A stretch of 64,000 nucleotides of DNA from Oryzias latipes (GCF_002234675.1 NC_019879.2:2662619-2726618), one strand, 5' to 3'. Shown: positions 1 through 12,330, numbered from the stretch's first letter. Notes: a model not told the origin generated them from the letters alone. A program made the numbers and translations.

Positions 1-110
1 GTTGTAATGGAATATTGTTTATTGACTGATGAAAAACACAGCAGTTGTTCTCATTACATTATTTTAATAACTTACTGAGTGATGACAAAATAGAATGCAA
101 ATATGTAAGG

Positions 111-165
111 GATAATGGCCGCCAAAGTGAACATTATCAGATATTAGCACACTTTGCGGAGGTTG
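111..165. repeat. Palindromic repeat, diverged copy 1
   Basis: GGATAATGGCCGCCAAAGTG followed by CATTATCAG and CACTTTGCGG: the same landmarks in the same order as the palindromes at 6743 and 11307, with more mismatches. Confidence 0.4.
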
Positions 166-415
166 CTTCTGGAAAGTGTGCTAAGTGGCCAATCAGAATC
201 GAGTATTCACCTGGACCGTGGTAGAAGTTGGTATATGTGTGTCATAGACAGACATGTTGTGTTAGATTCTAAAACTTTTTGTCTCCAAAGGCTTCAAAAT
301 AAGGCTTTAGGTCGTCAAACACCCTCAGATCGCCCTTTTTTGTTTGTAATAGTGGCAAAAAAGAGAATTATAGCCTCAGACTTTCAGACAAGGACCCTCA
401 TCACAACCCATACAG

Positions 416-1257
416 CAGTGTTTTTCAACCAGTGTGCCGCTGCACACTAGTGTGCCGTGGGAGATGGTCAGGTGTGCCGTGGGAAATTGCCCTCATTCAC
501 TGATCTAAAAACATTTCCCATCTCCAGGATATCAGCTCTTTGTTCATCCAAACAGACCCTGATAAAACACTGAGTAGTTAGGAATATGAAAGATCATAAA
601 ATACTTTTTTCTTTGTGTTTATTTGATTCTATTAAAGACACTTTGATAAGAATGGCGGTACCGCGATTTAGCTGCAGCTCTAGCTCTGTTTTCGGAAAAG
701 TCCCGCCCCTTTAACTGTCTCCACCAATCATTCTTGAAGGCTTAATCACACGTCATCAGTCTGACCAATCAGAAGTGGTTAAAGTCTTCACTTCCTTGTT
801 CAGATTCTGCTCATAAAGTCTCTCAGTTCCAACAAAAATACCAGCTAAAGTTCGTCTTTAGCGGTGTAGCTTTCCACAGAATCCGGGGTCAGACCGTGGA
901 ACAAGTGAACAAAACAATGAAGATCAGAGAAGAGAGTCTGTCTGCCATCACTACATCTCCCATGATGCATTGTGGCAAAGTAACAGCGTCTCAGCGCACA
1001 ATAAGTCTTCGTTGTTAAACGTCTTGAAAGAACAATCTTTTAAGTTAACTTTTATTACATCTTTTAGTAAAAACAGCTGCAGCTTCCAGCTTTTTCTGCC
1101 ACAATAATCACAAAAAAGCATGTGAAATTGTGGAGGGGCTGTAGATCAATACAGACTATGAGTTTCTCCTTTTTTAAAATTTTTGGATGCTGGTGTGCCG
1201 CGGGATTTTTGTCAAGGTTAAAGTGTGCCGTGGCTCAAAAAAGGTTGAAAAAAACTG
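416..1257. mobile_element. Non-autonomous hAT element with 8-bp TSD
   Basis: The left end CAGTGTTTTTCAACC is matched at the right by GGTTGAAAAAAACTG. The flanking octamers CCATACAG (408-415) and CCATAGAG (1258-1265) match at 7 of 8 bases, the size hAT elements make. The inside repeats GTGTGCCG(T/C)GGG near both ends and has no transposase-like ORF. The 842-bp body includes a CCAAT-rich stretch near 720-830, but nothing shows it is a promoter. The short ORFs inside are not genes. Confidence 0.75.
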
Positions 1258-1265
1258 CCATAGAG

Positions 1266-1990
1266 GATACGATCCTTCAACCCTGAGGTCCTGCCTTCAG
1301 CAACATGAAGGCTACAGGCCTCTAAGTGATAACAAAACCCTAATGGGACTGTGGTGTGTCAAAAAGGTCATCAGCAGGGAAGATAAGATAAACCCTGCAT
1401 GGCTCTGCCCTGATAATGGCTGCAAAGGCATGTTCAACAGGAGGAAGCACCTAAGTGCAGGTCATGTGAGAATGCCTGTGGTGTGGGTTTCAGTAATTCA
1501 CATCCAAAGACACTTTATAAAGTCCCTTTTTGTTTATACGGATTTAAATCCTCAAATACCTTAGATTGCTTTTAAAAAATGGAACTGATTCAGGCTCCGA
1601 TTCTGTGTATTGTCTATTTATCAGCATTAAAAATGCAATAGCATGCTCACTGATCACAACAAACAATTGTTTCTGCATTTCTGACTGAGAAAGAATTAAA
1701 TACTGAAAGTTATAAAAAAGAAATAAGTTAGCTAAGTTTTTCCCTTTTTGTCATGCCAGCTGGTCGTGAGGGTTTTTTATGCTTTAATTTAAAATTTTAG
1801 GTCATTACTAATAAAGATGCATTTCATTGTTTAAGCATGTTAACCTGTAAACAACTTGGTCGAAAGCCTTTTGTCTTCTAGGTTTTTGGGTGTTCTTTTT
1901 ATGAAAGTCTATAGATTGTACCAATAAATAAACAAGCAAAATAAAAGGGGAAAAAAGTGTTGTGCTGGAATATAGTTTGTTGCTGGATAA
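1266..1990. other. Intergenic, no gene seen
   Basis: AT-rich sequence with short ORFs that lack recognisable domains or neighbours in frame. No exon with a matching protein family was found. Confidence 0.5.
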
Positions 1991-1994
1991 TTAA

Positions 1995-2979
1995 AGGACC
2001 TATACCATGCAAAGTCAACTTTTTGAGCTTTTAAGTGTACTATAATGTTCATTCCTCACGAATAGAAACCCCAAAATGGTATTTTGATTCGTTCACAGAT
2101 ATCTGAGTAGTCCTCTAAAAACCTGCTCTCTGAGCACCAGCTCTATGGGGGTAAAAATGTGTCAAAATGGACGAGCTTGTAGATTTGATGTGAGAACTAG
2201 TAAAATAGAATGAGAATGCAGTCGTGCATACGCAGCAGCCGATTTGAGGTTGTACGCATACAAATGATAATTTATCAGTTGTGATTTTGTTTGTCGAAAC
2301 ATAAATCTACACATTTGTAGAAATGGTTTTGTGTCCACATTTAAATCTCACTTGTGTGACCCATCCCCTTCTTTGACTTGACATTTATTTTACGTGTGGA
2401 CATTTGTTCTTTACAGCAGAAGATCTTTACACACAGCTGCAGTATTTTGGTTTACAAATTCTCATTCTATTTTACCAGTACATCAAATCTACAAGCTTGC
2501 CCATCCTGACACATTTTTACCTTCATACCAGTCCCTCCCAATCCACGAAAACGTTCCCACGAGCTGACAGAGAGCAATGAGAACTTCCAGGAAGAGTCTC
2601 TGCTGCCAGCTCCCCCCCCCCAGGCTAACACAGACACACCCACTCTCTCTGTGGCGCTAGTGGTGATCTGTACAAACGCTTTCATTTTCTATGCACAATC
2701 TGCACAACCATCTTTGCAAAATTTGGATGTTGTTTTGATTTTTGTGAGCGAAACACAGACACGCTGCAGAGGCAGAGTCTAGGTTGACGTCATGAAATGG
2801 GCGGTACCACAAGGAGAGAAAGTCGTTGCCTCAGAAATCGAGTTGTCTTACTTCTGGGTAGTAAAAAAAACAACTCACTTTTAATTAAAATAATCCTTAT
2901 TTTGCGTGCCAAAGGTATATATCATTTACATGGATATTGTGTACTATAAAAAGCTTAAGAGTAGCATGGTATAGGCCCG
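1995..2979. mobile_element. TTAA-flanked DNA transposon relic (piggyBac-like, non-autonomous)
   Basis: TTAA at 1991-1994 and 2980-2983 flanks near-identical termini: AGGACCTATACCATGC at the left, and at the right the reverse complement CGGGCCTATACCATGC (14 of 16 match). TTAA duplication is the piggyBac signature. A second, internal inverted repeat pairs 2150-2216 with 2456-2521, each arm containing GCTTGTAGATTTGATG. No transposase ORF remains. The assignment to piggyBac rests only on the TSD and ends. Confidence 0.6.
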
Positions 2980-3099
2980 TTAACAAGCAGGTTAGTAACG
3001 TGTGCACAGCAGGTGTTCCATGCAGCTCATTCTCTTCTGCTGAAGTACTTACATGAGTTTAGGTGGTGACCAGTGTGTTAGCTCCAGTACCCTGCCCCT

Positions 3100-6000
3100 C
3101 TACCTCAAATAATCCCTCTCACTGCCATAGTCCATCAAAGAGCCAGGTACATCAGCAAAGTCCTCCAAAACCAGGCTGGTGGAGTCCTCACCAGAAAGCA
3201 GGTCCGGGTCTGAAGCCCAGGGGAGTCCACGATGGTCATTCTCTGGCGTCAAAGGAACGTCTGAGGATGACATTCTTGGACCTTGTGGATGATACTGATA
3301 TTGGGACGGATGTGACATCTGGTGAGTTGGTACTGAGTCAGGGCTCTGTTGGTCAGCTGGATGCTCCTTGGAGATGCCGCTGTCACTGCCGCTGCCGCCC
3401 TCGCTGCCCTGAGAGGCAGGAGCCAGCACATGGTAGAGGCTCGGCAGGCGGATGTCCAGCAGCACGCCGCTCTTGATGTACAGCTTGTTGTTCAAGTTGT
3501 ACAGCTTTTCTGCAATGTCACTTCCCAGCATGACAGAGAAGAGGCGGGCAATGTAACGCTCCTTTGATATCAGCGCGTAAAGCCGACGGCGCCGCCAAGA
3601 AACATAACGGGAGTCTTCCTCTGCCAACAAGGTCACCTGGCAAAAATAGAATACATTTAGAGATTTGTTTTTTTTTATGTTTGTGAATTTAGGTTAAATC
3701 AGAAGGTCAGAAACTTTGCCGCCAAACAGTTTAACCTTGTAGCTTGAAGCAAACACAAAGAAAAGCAACTGATTTATAGGTGAAGTTTTATTTGCAGTTA
3801 CCTCCAGGTATCCTTAAAACAGGGATGTGTCGATGTCTGAGCTGTACACACTATTCCAGAGCAGGTAGAACACACACACACATACATACACACACAGAGT
3901 AAGAATAAGGGTACATTCTGGCCTTACCAGTCCAACGCCAGAAACAAAAAAGGGGTCTTTTCACTCTTTTTTTGGACGCATCACAACACATATGATGTCA
4001 AATTAACCCTTGTACTATCTTGTGGGGTCCAGATGACCCCACTCCCAACGCATTCTTGAGGCATTACACAAAGAACATTTACAATTTCTAAAGATCTAAT
4101 GGATGAAACACAAGGTACTTGAGAAGAGCTGATGTTCTTGAGTAATGAAAGAGAAATTGTTACCTTAACCGAAATCAAGAGAAAAGAGAAGCTTTGCTTT
4201 TAAAATAAATGGGATTAAATTTCAACTGAAAAACATTTACATGTATGCAATAATGGTGGTCAGTGGTGGAGCTGGAACATTCAGAAGGATGGCAAATTGG
4301 AGCAGCGGAGTGGACAGCCATTAAAATGATATTACACACTCTTTTATTAGTATTACTCTTTTTAAAAAAAAACAGCAATCCTTACAGCTGCGGTGCTATT
4401 TTGAATGGCTAAAGAAGCTCCGCCCCTGGTGGTGGTTGGTGTAACATGTTTTGAGCCTAATAAAATGTATTTTTGTTGAATTGACTTCAGCAACAAAAAC
4501 TAAACTAGATCAGCAATTTGAAAATAAAATGACAGAAAGATGCATTTACAGAATAACCTATCCTTCAAAGATTTTGGCAAACGTTTTACCAAAAATGGCT
4601 ACGAAAAAGTCTGAGCAACTTTCACACCAGATCCCATCAACACTAAAGGGTTTTACAGTTTAGTAACTATGAATTATCGTTTAATATCTATTTGCCATTT
4701 TCCATTTTATATTGTTTTTCAAACAACCTGAATCAAGATGAAGAATAATGTATACATTTAAAAACCTGCTAATCATTTTTATTTTATACCATTTTTTTTT
4801 AGAAAAAACGTTTTCACTTTAGTTCCAATATCATAGGAATCTTATTTTATTAACATGTAAAGCATAAATTATAAGGATCAAATCCCAACTTTTTCGTTTT
4901 ATTCTGTCATTTATTCCTGAAAAAATGCAGCAGGACCTACCATGTCACTCATCAAGCAGGACTAAATGAAAAGAAGATGAAACCAAATATTTTACCCAAA
5001 CTCCTGAAAAAACTTCCCAGAAAGCTTTGGCTTTCTGGTTGCTTTTTGATTTGTTAAAAAACATAACTGTAGGAACATGTCCTTTTTTTAGTGCACACAT
5101 CCTGGCCCTTTACCTGGAACTTTCCTTCCTCGTTTGGTCTGAGAGACTCCCACTCAGGAGAGTCCAGAAACTGGTGACGGTGGATGTAGTGTAGGAACTG
5201 TCCCTCCAGGGACACGCTGATCCTGCAAATGTGGAAAAGAGAAACAAAAACAATGACAACCACGAAAGCATGACAAATGACCACACTTTCTTCTGTTAAA
5301 AAACATTACCATGAGATCCCTGCTTCAAAGACGACTTTTATAGAAAGTACAAAGATCAAAGTTGGGATGACTCCTTTCACAGTCTGGTTTGTCTCAATCA
5401 TCTGACGTTCAAATATCTCACGAAAACTAGAAAAACCTCATCTAGAAGATCACATGTCAGGGACTCACTAACGCTCTGTTGGACTGAGGTGTGTTCAGTC
5501 CCAGCTTCTCCTCATTTCACCATAGAAACTGAGTAGAAGAGTTCAAACCAACCAGAAAGCTGACAGAGACCAAAGGTGAGAGAGAGCTCTACAGCCTTTA
5601 CCATTCTAGAACACAGGCTTTATTTCTACGTTACATATTGCTGAGCTTGGTTATTCAAATTGCAGCAGCAACAAAACAGAGTTTAAAGGTGTTTTGCCCA
5701 TCATGCCTCTTCTGCGCTGAATTGTTTTATTCCAGCAGGAAGGAGGAGCAGTTCCAGCTGAAATCAATGTTCTTCCATTGAGAGGAAGATTGCTCTTTTT
5801 TCCTTAATTCCCTCTGAGTTTGCAATGTAGTTTGGATTCTGGATTTCTTTTTTGATTAAGCGTTTATTGCTAAAACTTAATCTTTATCTATTTCTAATGT
5901 TGTATTTTAATTGTTTGTAGAAAGAACATGTGATACAGTTTTTTTCATGTCTTTCATTTTGTTGTTTTTCAATCCATCTCCACAGTGTAGCATGGAGGTG

Positions 6001-9000
6001 GTGGTATCATGGTGAGGGAATGTGTATGACTGCTAAATTTGTTAATACGGTGAATTTATTGGAAACAAAGAAATGCTAACTGTCTGCTGAAGAAAATTGA
6101 ATTAAATCTTTAAATCTAGATGATGTTAAAATACAAAAAAATAAATGAAATTCTAATATTTGGAGGGGGCCTGAAATAAAACTGAGGTGAGCACTGAGAG
6201 TGCATATTGATGATCCAGTCAGGTACAGTCTTTGTCAGTAAAAAAGCAAATAGTTGCATTTTTCTCAGTGTGAGGAAACTGTTTGATTTCAAGGTCTGTT
6301 CTATTCCAAACAGAAACATTCTGCTTTTGCTGTCTTTCTCTTTGTTTTATTTGTCTTCATCTTCTTTGTGTTTTTGTCCTTTAACTCTGTGTTTTAATCT
6401 GGATCTTCTTCTTTTTTAAGCCCTCCTTTAATCCTTAATATCGTCTTTAATTTGGCTCAAATCTTCTCTCTTACAGAGCCAAACTTTGTCGTTTTTGTGT
6501 GACATGTGCTGAATGAAGTTCATCTCTAGTCACGCATTTTTCCTGGACTTTGAGCAGCGGAGTCAGAATTGGATTAGAGGCAGTGTCTTTGTGCCACGTT
6601 GCCTGTGTAACTGTTTTTTCCCACTGTAGCAGTGCTCAACAGCATTTTGTCGAAAACAATTTTCTAAGTTGTGTTTGAGTTGCAACTTTGTCCCAAACCA
6701 AAGTTTGGAGGGGACAGGGAGAAAGCTCCAAAAACATTACATGTGCATTATCACTTTTTAACGCACTTCGCGGAAGCAACCGGTTCAGGCTTCCACGGCG
6801 TGCGTTAAAAAGTAATAACGCACACTTCGTCGGCCATTAACCCTTACGTAACAAATGTTTACATACGCCACACACTTTCGGTCGGAATAAATCATTTGGA
6901 AATTAGGACAGAAGAAGAAATATTGAGTTTCGTTGTAAACAAACACAGCTGCAGCATAGAGCGAGGTGATCTTCTAAACGTGATTTTATTATTGTTATGA
7001 TTATTATGACTCCCCCATGAACCGCCACCTTAACGTGGTGGGGGAGTTTGAGAGCTCGGGTGATCCCAGGAGCTAAGCTGTCTGGGGCTTAAGCCCCTGG
7101 TAGGGTCTCCCATGGCAGACAGGTCCTGGGTGACGAGCCAGACAAAGAGCGGTTCAGAAACCCCTGATGAAAAGAAACAACAAGGACCCGATTACGTCGC
7201 CCGGATTGGCGTCACCGGGGCCCCACTCTGGAGCCAGGCCCAGGGTCGGGGCTCGCAGGCGAGCGCCTGGTGGCCGGGGCTCTTCCCACGGGCCCCGGTC
7301 GGGCACAGCCCGAAGGAGCGACGTGGGACCACTCTCCCATGGGCCCACCACCCGTAGGAGACCTCAAAAGGGGCCGGTGCAATGTGGTTTGGGTGGCAGT
7401 CGAGGGCGGGTGCCTCGGCGGCCCAAACCCCGATCATGGAACCTGGCTTTTGGGACATGGAATGTCACCTCTCTGGGAGGGAAGGAGCCTGAGCTGGTGC
7501 GAGAGGTTGAGAGATACCGTCTAGATATAGTCGGCCTCAGATTTAGGGTCATCACCGCTAAATCTGAGGCCATGGTCCTTGACCGGAGAAAGGTAGTTTG
7601 CCATCTCTCGGTGGGTGGAGTGTCCTTGCCCCAGGTGGAGGAGTTTAAATACCTTGGGGTCTTGTTCATGAGTGAGGGAAGATCGGAGCGTGAGATTGAC
7701 AGGCGGATCGGAGCGGCGTCCGTAGTTATGCGGTCGCTCTATCGGTCCGTCGTGGTGAAGAGAGAGCTGAGCCGAAAAGCAAAGCTCTCAATTTACCGGT
7801 CGATCTACGTTCCAGTACTCACCTATGGTCATGAGCTATGGGTCATGACCGAAAGAACGAGGTCCCGAATACAAGCGGCTGAAATGAGCTTCCTCCGCAG
7901 GGTGGCTGGGCGCTCCCTTAGAGATAGGGTGAGAAGCTCGGTCACCCGCGGAGAGCTCGGAGTAGAACCGCTTCTCCTCCACATCGAAAGGAGCCAGTTG
8001 AGGTGGCTCGGGCATCTAGTCCGGATGCCTCCTGGACGCCTCCCTGGAGAGGTGTTCCGGGCATGTCCCACTGGGCGGAGGCCCCGGGGAAGACCCAGGA
8101 CACGCTGGAGAGACTACGTCTCTCGGCTGGCCAGGGAACGTCTCGGGGTCCCCCCAGAGGAGCTGGAGGAAGTGGCTGGGGTGAGGGAAGTCTGGGCATC
8201 TCTGCTCAGTCTGCTGCCCCCGCGACCCGGTCCCGGATAAGCGGAGGAAGATGGATGGATGGATGGATGGATGATTATTATGAAGCGCTTGTTCGCTCAC
8301 AATTTTTTAAAAATCTGTGCTTTTTTTGGGGGGGGCGGAACAGAGCCGAAAGAAGGGTTAGGGTTAGGCTAATACGTGCCAACAACAACATTTAGCTATG
8401 GATGCAGTTTAAATCCATTCGGTGTATGCTACAATGTACGTCTTGACTGAACGTAAATATGTAGGAATGACGTTCCACCAAACGAAACCGTTTTCCCGCA
8501 CACCGTTCAAACCAGCGAGACAGGGTTTAACGTGGCGTTTCAGGCTTCGCGCTTTTATCAAGCCGACGATGTCAAGCAGAAGCAGCCTCAAATATGTAGC
8601 AGCTGACCTTAAAAGGGTCAAGCACAGAGATAAGCAGTGCAAAAACTGTACAACAGCTTATGAATACAAACAAACGTAGACATAGTGAGGAGGAAAAATA
8701 CGCAAAGACTAAACAAAGCTCTGTGATCTGCTCATGAGAGGACACAGAGGTCCTCAGGTCAGGCCCATGGGGACAGATTTAGCATCTTTGTTTTACTGCT
8801 AAGTCATGTTTCCGGTTGTTAGCTGGGGGGACGGTTGACAAAACACAGAATATTGTTGCAGACATTTGCAGCCAGCTTCTGTCATTTCTTCAAATGGACT
8901 TTGCATCTTCCTGAGTTCAGGCTTTTGGGGTTTCACCGATGTAGACACAATGAATGACTTGTGTTGAAGCGTGGTTGCTGGTTTGATGGGATGACGGAGC

Positions 9001-10382
9001 TGATTGGTTGTTACTGTAAGAAGGCTTTTTTTTTAGATCGTCCTTTTCAGAGCTTTTCCTGGTCGGTCCGTTTTAATTTCTGCCTCCTGCTCGTCTTTTT
9101 TATGAGACATTTTAATTCTGTTTCATTTCTTTCATTTATAAGAGGACAATTTCTCAGAGTTTAGTTCTTTGATTTGAAGCAATCTTTACCCACCATTCTG
9201 AAATTCTAGTTGAAGTCTTTTCAAGTCTCCCTTCCTCTGCTCCTTTGGGTCCTCCTGTACCACTGGTGAGAACACCTCATTAAACTGGAGTTTGAATTTG
9301 TTCACATTAGAAGGATCTGTCCAAAATACACTGCCTTGGTTGGTTGTTTTTCATGTTTGGGTTATCTAACAGCCCTTGAACTGAAGATGAACTGAATTGA
9401 CCCATCAGAATTGAAGGTTTCTTAATATTGAAGGGATGTATGATCATGTAGAAGTGCACGATGGCAGTAGATATCCACATCCACCACTATAACGCTGAAA
9501 AAACACATTTTTCTATCAACAACTCAGCAGGAAACAACAGAGTGAAAACCAAAGTTCAAAACTTGGGACCTGAAAACTCTGGAATGGCTTCACACTAACA
9601 CCAGAGCCAAAGGTGAGCTAGATGAGCAGCTAAACTTCTCCATTCAGCTCCTAAATGTGACCCTAAAGCTGATTTATGCCATGGAACTGAACACCGTGGA
9701 GATTGAGGCTGCAGAGAAGAGTGGTGTTACACTGCGAAAAGGAGTCAAAAAGCTACCTTTAATAGAAGTCAAAATGTTTCACATCTATTTTTTCTACATG
9801 ACGACAATCGAGTTTCCACTATGTTACAAGTGCAAGCACGCACGCACACACGCACGCACACACACGCACACACACACACGTTACTCACCTCCCTGACAGC
9901 AGAAAGGAGAGCTGATCAACTGGCGTTTTGCCCTCCAGGGCATAGGTCTCTCCTGCCTTCAGCTCCACCACTTTGTACTCAAAAGCCTTTGCAATCTCCT
10001 TGAACACCTGAACAGGTACGCCCAGCGGCAGGTAGACCGCCTGGTAGAGGGAAGACAGCTCCTCGCTGTGAATGCCCTCCTGGTGCATCCGGTAGAGGAG
10101 GTGGCAGACCTGCAGCAGGCAGGCGGTCAGGTGGAGCAGGTGCCAGGTGAAGACGTCTATGCCGCACATCGTCATCCAGCCCCACATGGTGAGGCAGAGG
10201 AAGGCCGGGCACATGAGGCCGAAGATGAAGAGGCACCCGAAGGCCCCGCTGCCTCCCATGTACCCCAGGAAGAGGACGGTGTTGCCCAGCTGGTACAAGG
10301 CCCCCTCTGTGTTGTTGCTCCAGCCATCACAGAACGGAGAAAAGATCAAGGAGTCCAAGAGCGTTAAGTTGCCTGTGTTCAT
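3100..10382 (-). CDS. popdc2: Popeye domain-containing protein 2 (popdc2), 3 coding exons
   Basis: Coding exons are 10382-9889, 5222-5114 and 3636-3100; phases join cleanly to 379 aa. Popeye proteins are three-pass membrane proteins that bind cAMP in a cytoplasmic Popeye domain and act in heart and skeletal muscle. Seen here: a short extracellular N-terminus with N-glycosylation sequons at N5 and N23, hydrophobic segments at about 32-50, 52-70 and 72-97, then the Popeye domain. The family cAMP-pocket motifs are intact: FLDSPEW (183-189) and FQVT (200-203, split by the exon 2/3 junction). The Ser/Pro-rich tail after residue 260 gives a POPDC2-like length; POPDC3 is shorter. Some segments (RYVSWRRRRLY, SVMLGSDIA) look as close to POPDC3, but the tail and the adjacent cox17 favour popdc2. 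Intron 1 (4.7 kb) carries a LINE insertion. Confidence 0.88.
4008..4060. repeat. Fragment related to the AACCCTTGTGCTATC repeat
   Basis: AACCCTTGTACTATCTTG is followed by GACCCCACTCCCAACG, the latter in the opposite sense to full copies at 35941, 38709 and 62470. It is a short, rearranged relative. Confidence 0.35.
5223..6740. other. popdc2 intron 1, no gene seen
   Basis: AT-rich intronic sequence. Short ORFs here show no family match or splice-compatible continuation. Confidence 0.5.
6743..6842. repeat. Palindromic repeat, copy 2
   Basis: Arms at 6743-6765 (GTGCATTATCACTTTTTAACG...) and 6800-6823 pair around a CCGGTT-centred core with its own GGAAGC/GCTTCC stem. The right flank CACTTCGTCGGCCATTAACCC matches the terminal sequence of the palindrome at 11307-11372. 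Confidence 0.55.
7010..8270 (+). mobile_element. Internally deleted LINE insertion with both ends and a 13-bp TSD
   Basis: ATGATTATTATGA occurs at 6997-7009 and 8271-8283. Between them the element starts CTCCCCCATGAACC, has a GC-rich 5' leader, and ends in an (ATGG)n tail. One ORF at 7167-8240 remains open. It begins with an endonuclease-type start (GTWNVTSL, LDIVGL) and jumps directly to the C-terminal part of a reverse transcriptase ORF (FKYLGVLF, DRRIGAAS, LTYGHELW, RWLGHLVRM), so the catalytic centre of both EN and RT is missing. It sits in popdc2 intron 1 in antisense orientation. Clade not assigned with confidence; the style is that of fish LINEs with short tandem-repeat tails. Confidence 0.85.
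8284..9830. other. popdc2 intron 1 remainder, no gene seen
   Basis: No coding exon found. A (CA)n-type microsatellite follows at 9836-9880, next to the popdc2 exon 1 donor. Confidence 0.5.
9836..9880. repeat. (CA)n/(CGCA)n microsatellite
   Basis: Alternating ACAC and GCAC units, ending within 10 bases of the popdc2 exon 1 donor. Confidence 0.85.
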
Positions 10383-11306
10383 GTTTAAAAGTTGAATGAA
10401 CCGATTCCTGTTTGCTGTCTGCTGAACCGAAGCAGCAGACGTTTGTTCCCTTCCAATACAATAAAAATGTCTGCAACGTCCAAAAAGTTCTGGCTTGGGT
10501 CGGGGCAGAAACGCAGCTGGAATGGGTTTCTGTCAGCTCCTCCTCTCATCCTGCGTCTCCTCTCCTTGTCGGGCTCCCTGCTTTCCTGTTCCTCTCACCC
10601 TCTGGCAGGCACTGACGAGCCAGCAGCTGGAGGACAGGGGATAAGGGGGGGTGGGGGGGGGCACTGATAGAGGCACAGAAGCATAACCATGTTTGGAATT
10701 GAAACTCAAGGAGGAGAGAGCGACGGACAGAAAGCAGGCCTGCTACTTAACATAACAGTGAGAGCGGGACAGGAAATGGGAAGGAGGGGGTGGGGTGATG
10801 GTGGGGTGGGGGGGTGTCAAGACCAAAGGCTTACAAAAGTCCAAGTTCAGAGTTCGGTCCAAACGTTCTCTGATCCGCTCCCAGCAGAGCAGCTCCACTG
10901 AAATAAACAGGACAGCAGCACGGGACAGGCGCTCATATCTGACTGGAAACACGCCCCCCCCCCAACACACACACACCTTACCATTGCTGGGACACGTCCA
11001 GCAGAATCCTCCAGCTGCTTTCAGCCTGTTTTTAGAAGAGACCAGATAAAATACAGACAAGAAATGAGGAGAATCCCGAGCGAGCTGCAAAGGTTAAGCG
11101 TTGAAATGTCTCAGGAGGAGAGAGAGAGACATGTGACCAAACACTGGACACATCTCTGCCTCTTCTATCACCGTCATGCAAAACATGTAATGATTGTTGA
11201 GCACAAATGTCTCATCAGCGTTGAGGATGAACCTGACGCTCACATTTTTTGTCTTCATTTTTAAGATGCTCAGGGTGATGAGAGACAGGAGCGTTTTAAG
11301 TAAGGA

Positions 11307-11372
11307 TTAATGTCTGAAGAAGTGTGCATTATCAGCATTAATGCTGATAATGCACACTTCGTCAGACATTAA
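11307..11372. repeat. Near-perfect 66-bp palindrome, copy 3
   Basis: The 33-base halves 11307-11339 and 11340-11372 are reverse complements except at one base, with no loop. Each half contains GTGTGCATTATCAGCATT or its complement. Confidence 0.85.
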
Positions 11373-11514
11373 CCCGCTTATACCATGGTCACTAATAAAA
11401 TAAATAATTATTCAACCAGTTTTTAGTCCTTCATTCTTGTTATTTTTACGGTTTGGAACGCTTTATTCACAAAAAGCGGACTATCTGTTACCTGGTGGGG
11501 CGCGTTGTCAAATC

Positions 11515-12330
11515 AAATCAAATCAACCTTTATTTATATAGCACTTTTACAACAACACGTCACTCAAAGTGCTGTGCATAAAAGACGATACAATTTAAAA
11601 ACAAGATGACAAGACAAACAGTGCCGACACCCCCCCCCCACCCCCCCAACATATACACAGACAAACAAACAAACACCATGATAGAAAAGTGATAAATGAT
11701 GGAATGTAGAGACCTGGCTTCGTCCTGAAGTGGGGAAACCGTATTTTGGGGACATGTCCACATCAGTGACCCCCCACCCAAGTTCACGGAGAAAACTACC
11801 ACAGAACCCCCCCAGATCCGATCAAAAGAGTCAGACCCGGGAGATCCCATTGCAGCGACCCCGTTCACTGAGAAGGGTCAGTCGCCGATGTGGAGGATCC
11901 CTCTGAGGAAAACATCGGAGTTACAAATTAAAATGTAAAAGGAATCAAATTAAAATATATTTAAAACATGAACAAGAAACAAATAATTACATAAACCTTA
12001 ATAGACATATGAAATGGTGACAAAAAAATTAAAAATAAATAAATATAAATAAATGTATATGCATTCGTATATAAAACTAGTAAAAAGAGAAAATAATTCA
12101 AATATCATATATAAATTCCTAAAATTCAACTAAAAGCTAAATTAAAAAGGTAGGTCTAAAGCCTTCCTTTAAAAACATGAACAGTCTCTGAGGCTCTCTG
12201 GGAGGCTGTTCCACAGGCGGGGTCCGTAAAAACTGAATGAGGCCTCGCCGTATGTTTTTGTTCTAACTTTTGGAATAACCAAAAGGCCGGTTTCCCATTT
12301 TGTGATGTGGAAACATGAACCTGCAGTGGG
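11515..12330. repeat. Fish dispersed repeat with TTTATTTATATAGCAC motif
   Basis: The stretch opens with CAACCTTTATTTATATAGC and AAGTGCTGTGCATAAAA, a motif common in teleost dispersed repeats. Farther in it has GGAGGCTGTTCCACAGGCGG, also typical. It contains C-runs near 11632-11648. ORFs inside have no domain. Confidence 0.55.

Noticed and set aside
7167-8240. 357-codon ORF as a host gene
   Set aside because: It is an EN/RT fusion inside a TSD-bounded LINE.
8353-8372. Telomere-like GGGTTAGGGTTAGG
   Set aside because: Only two units; no array.
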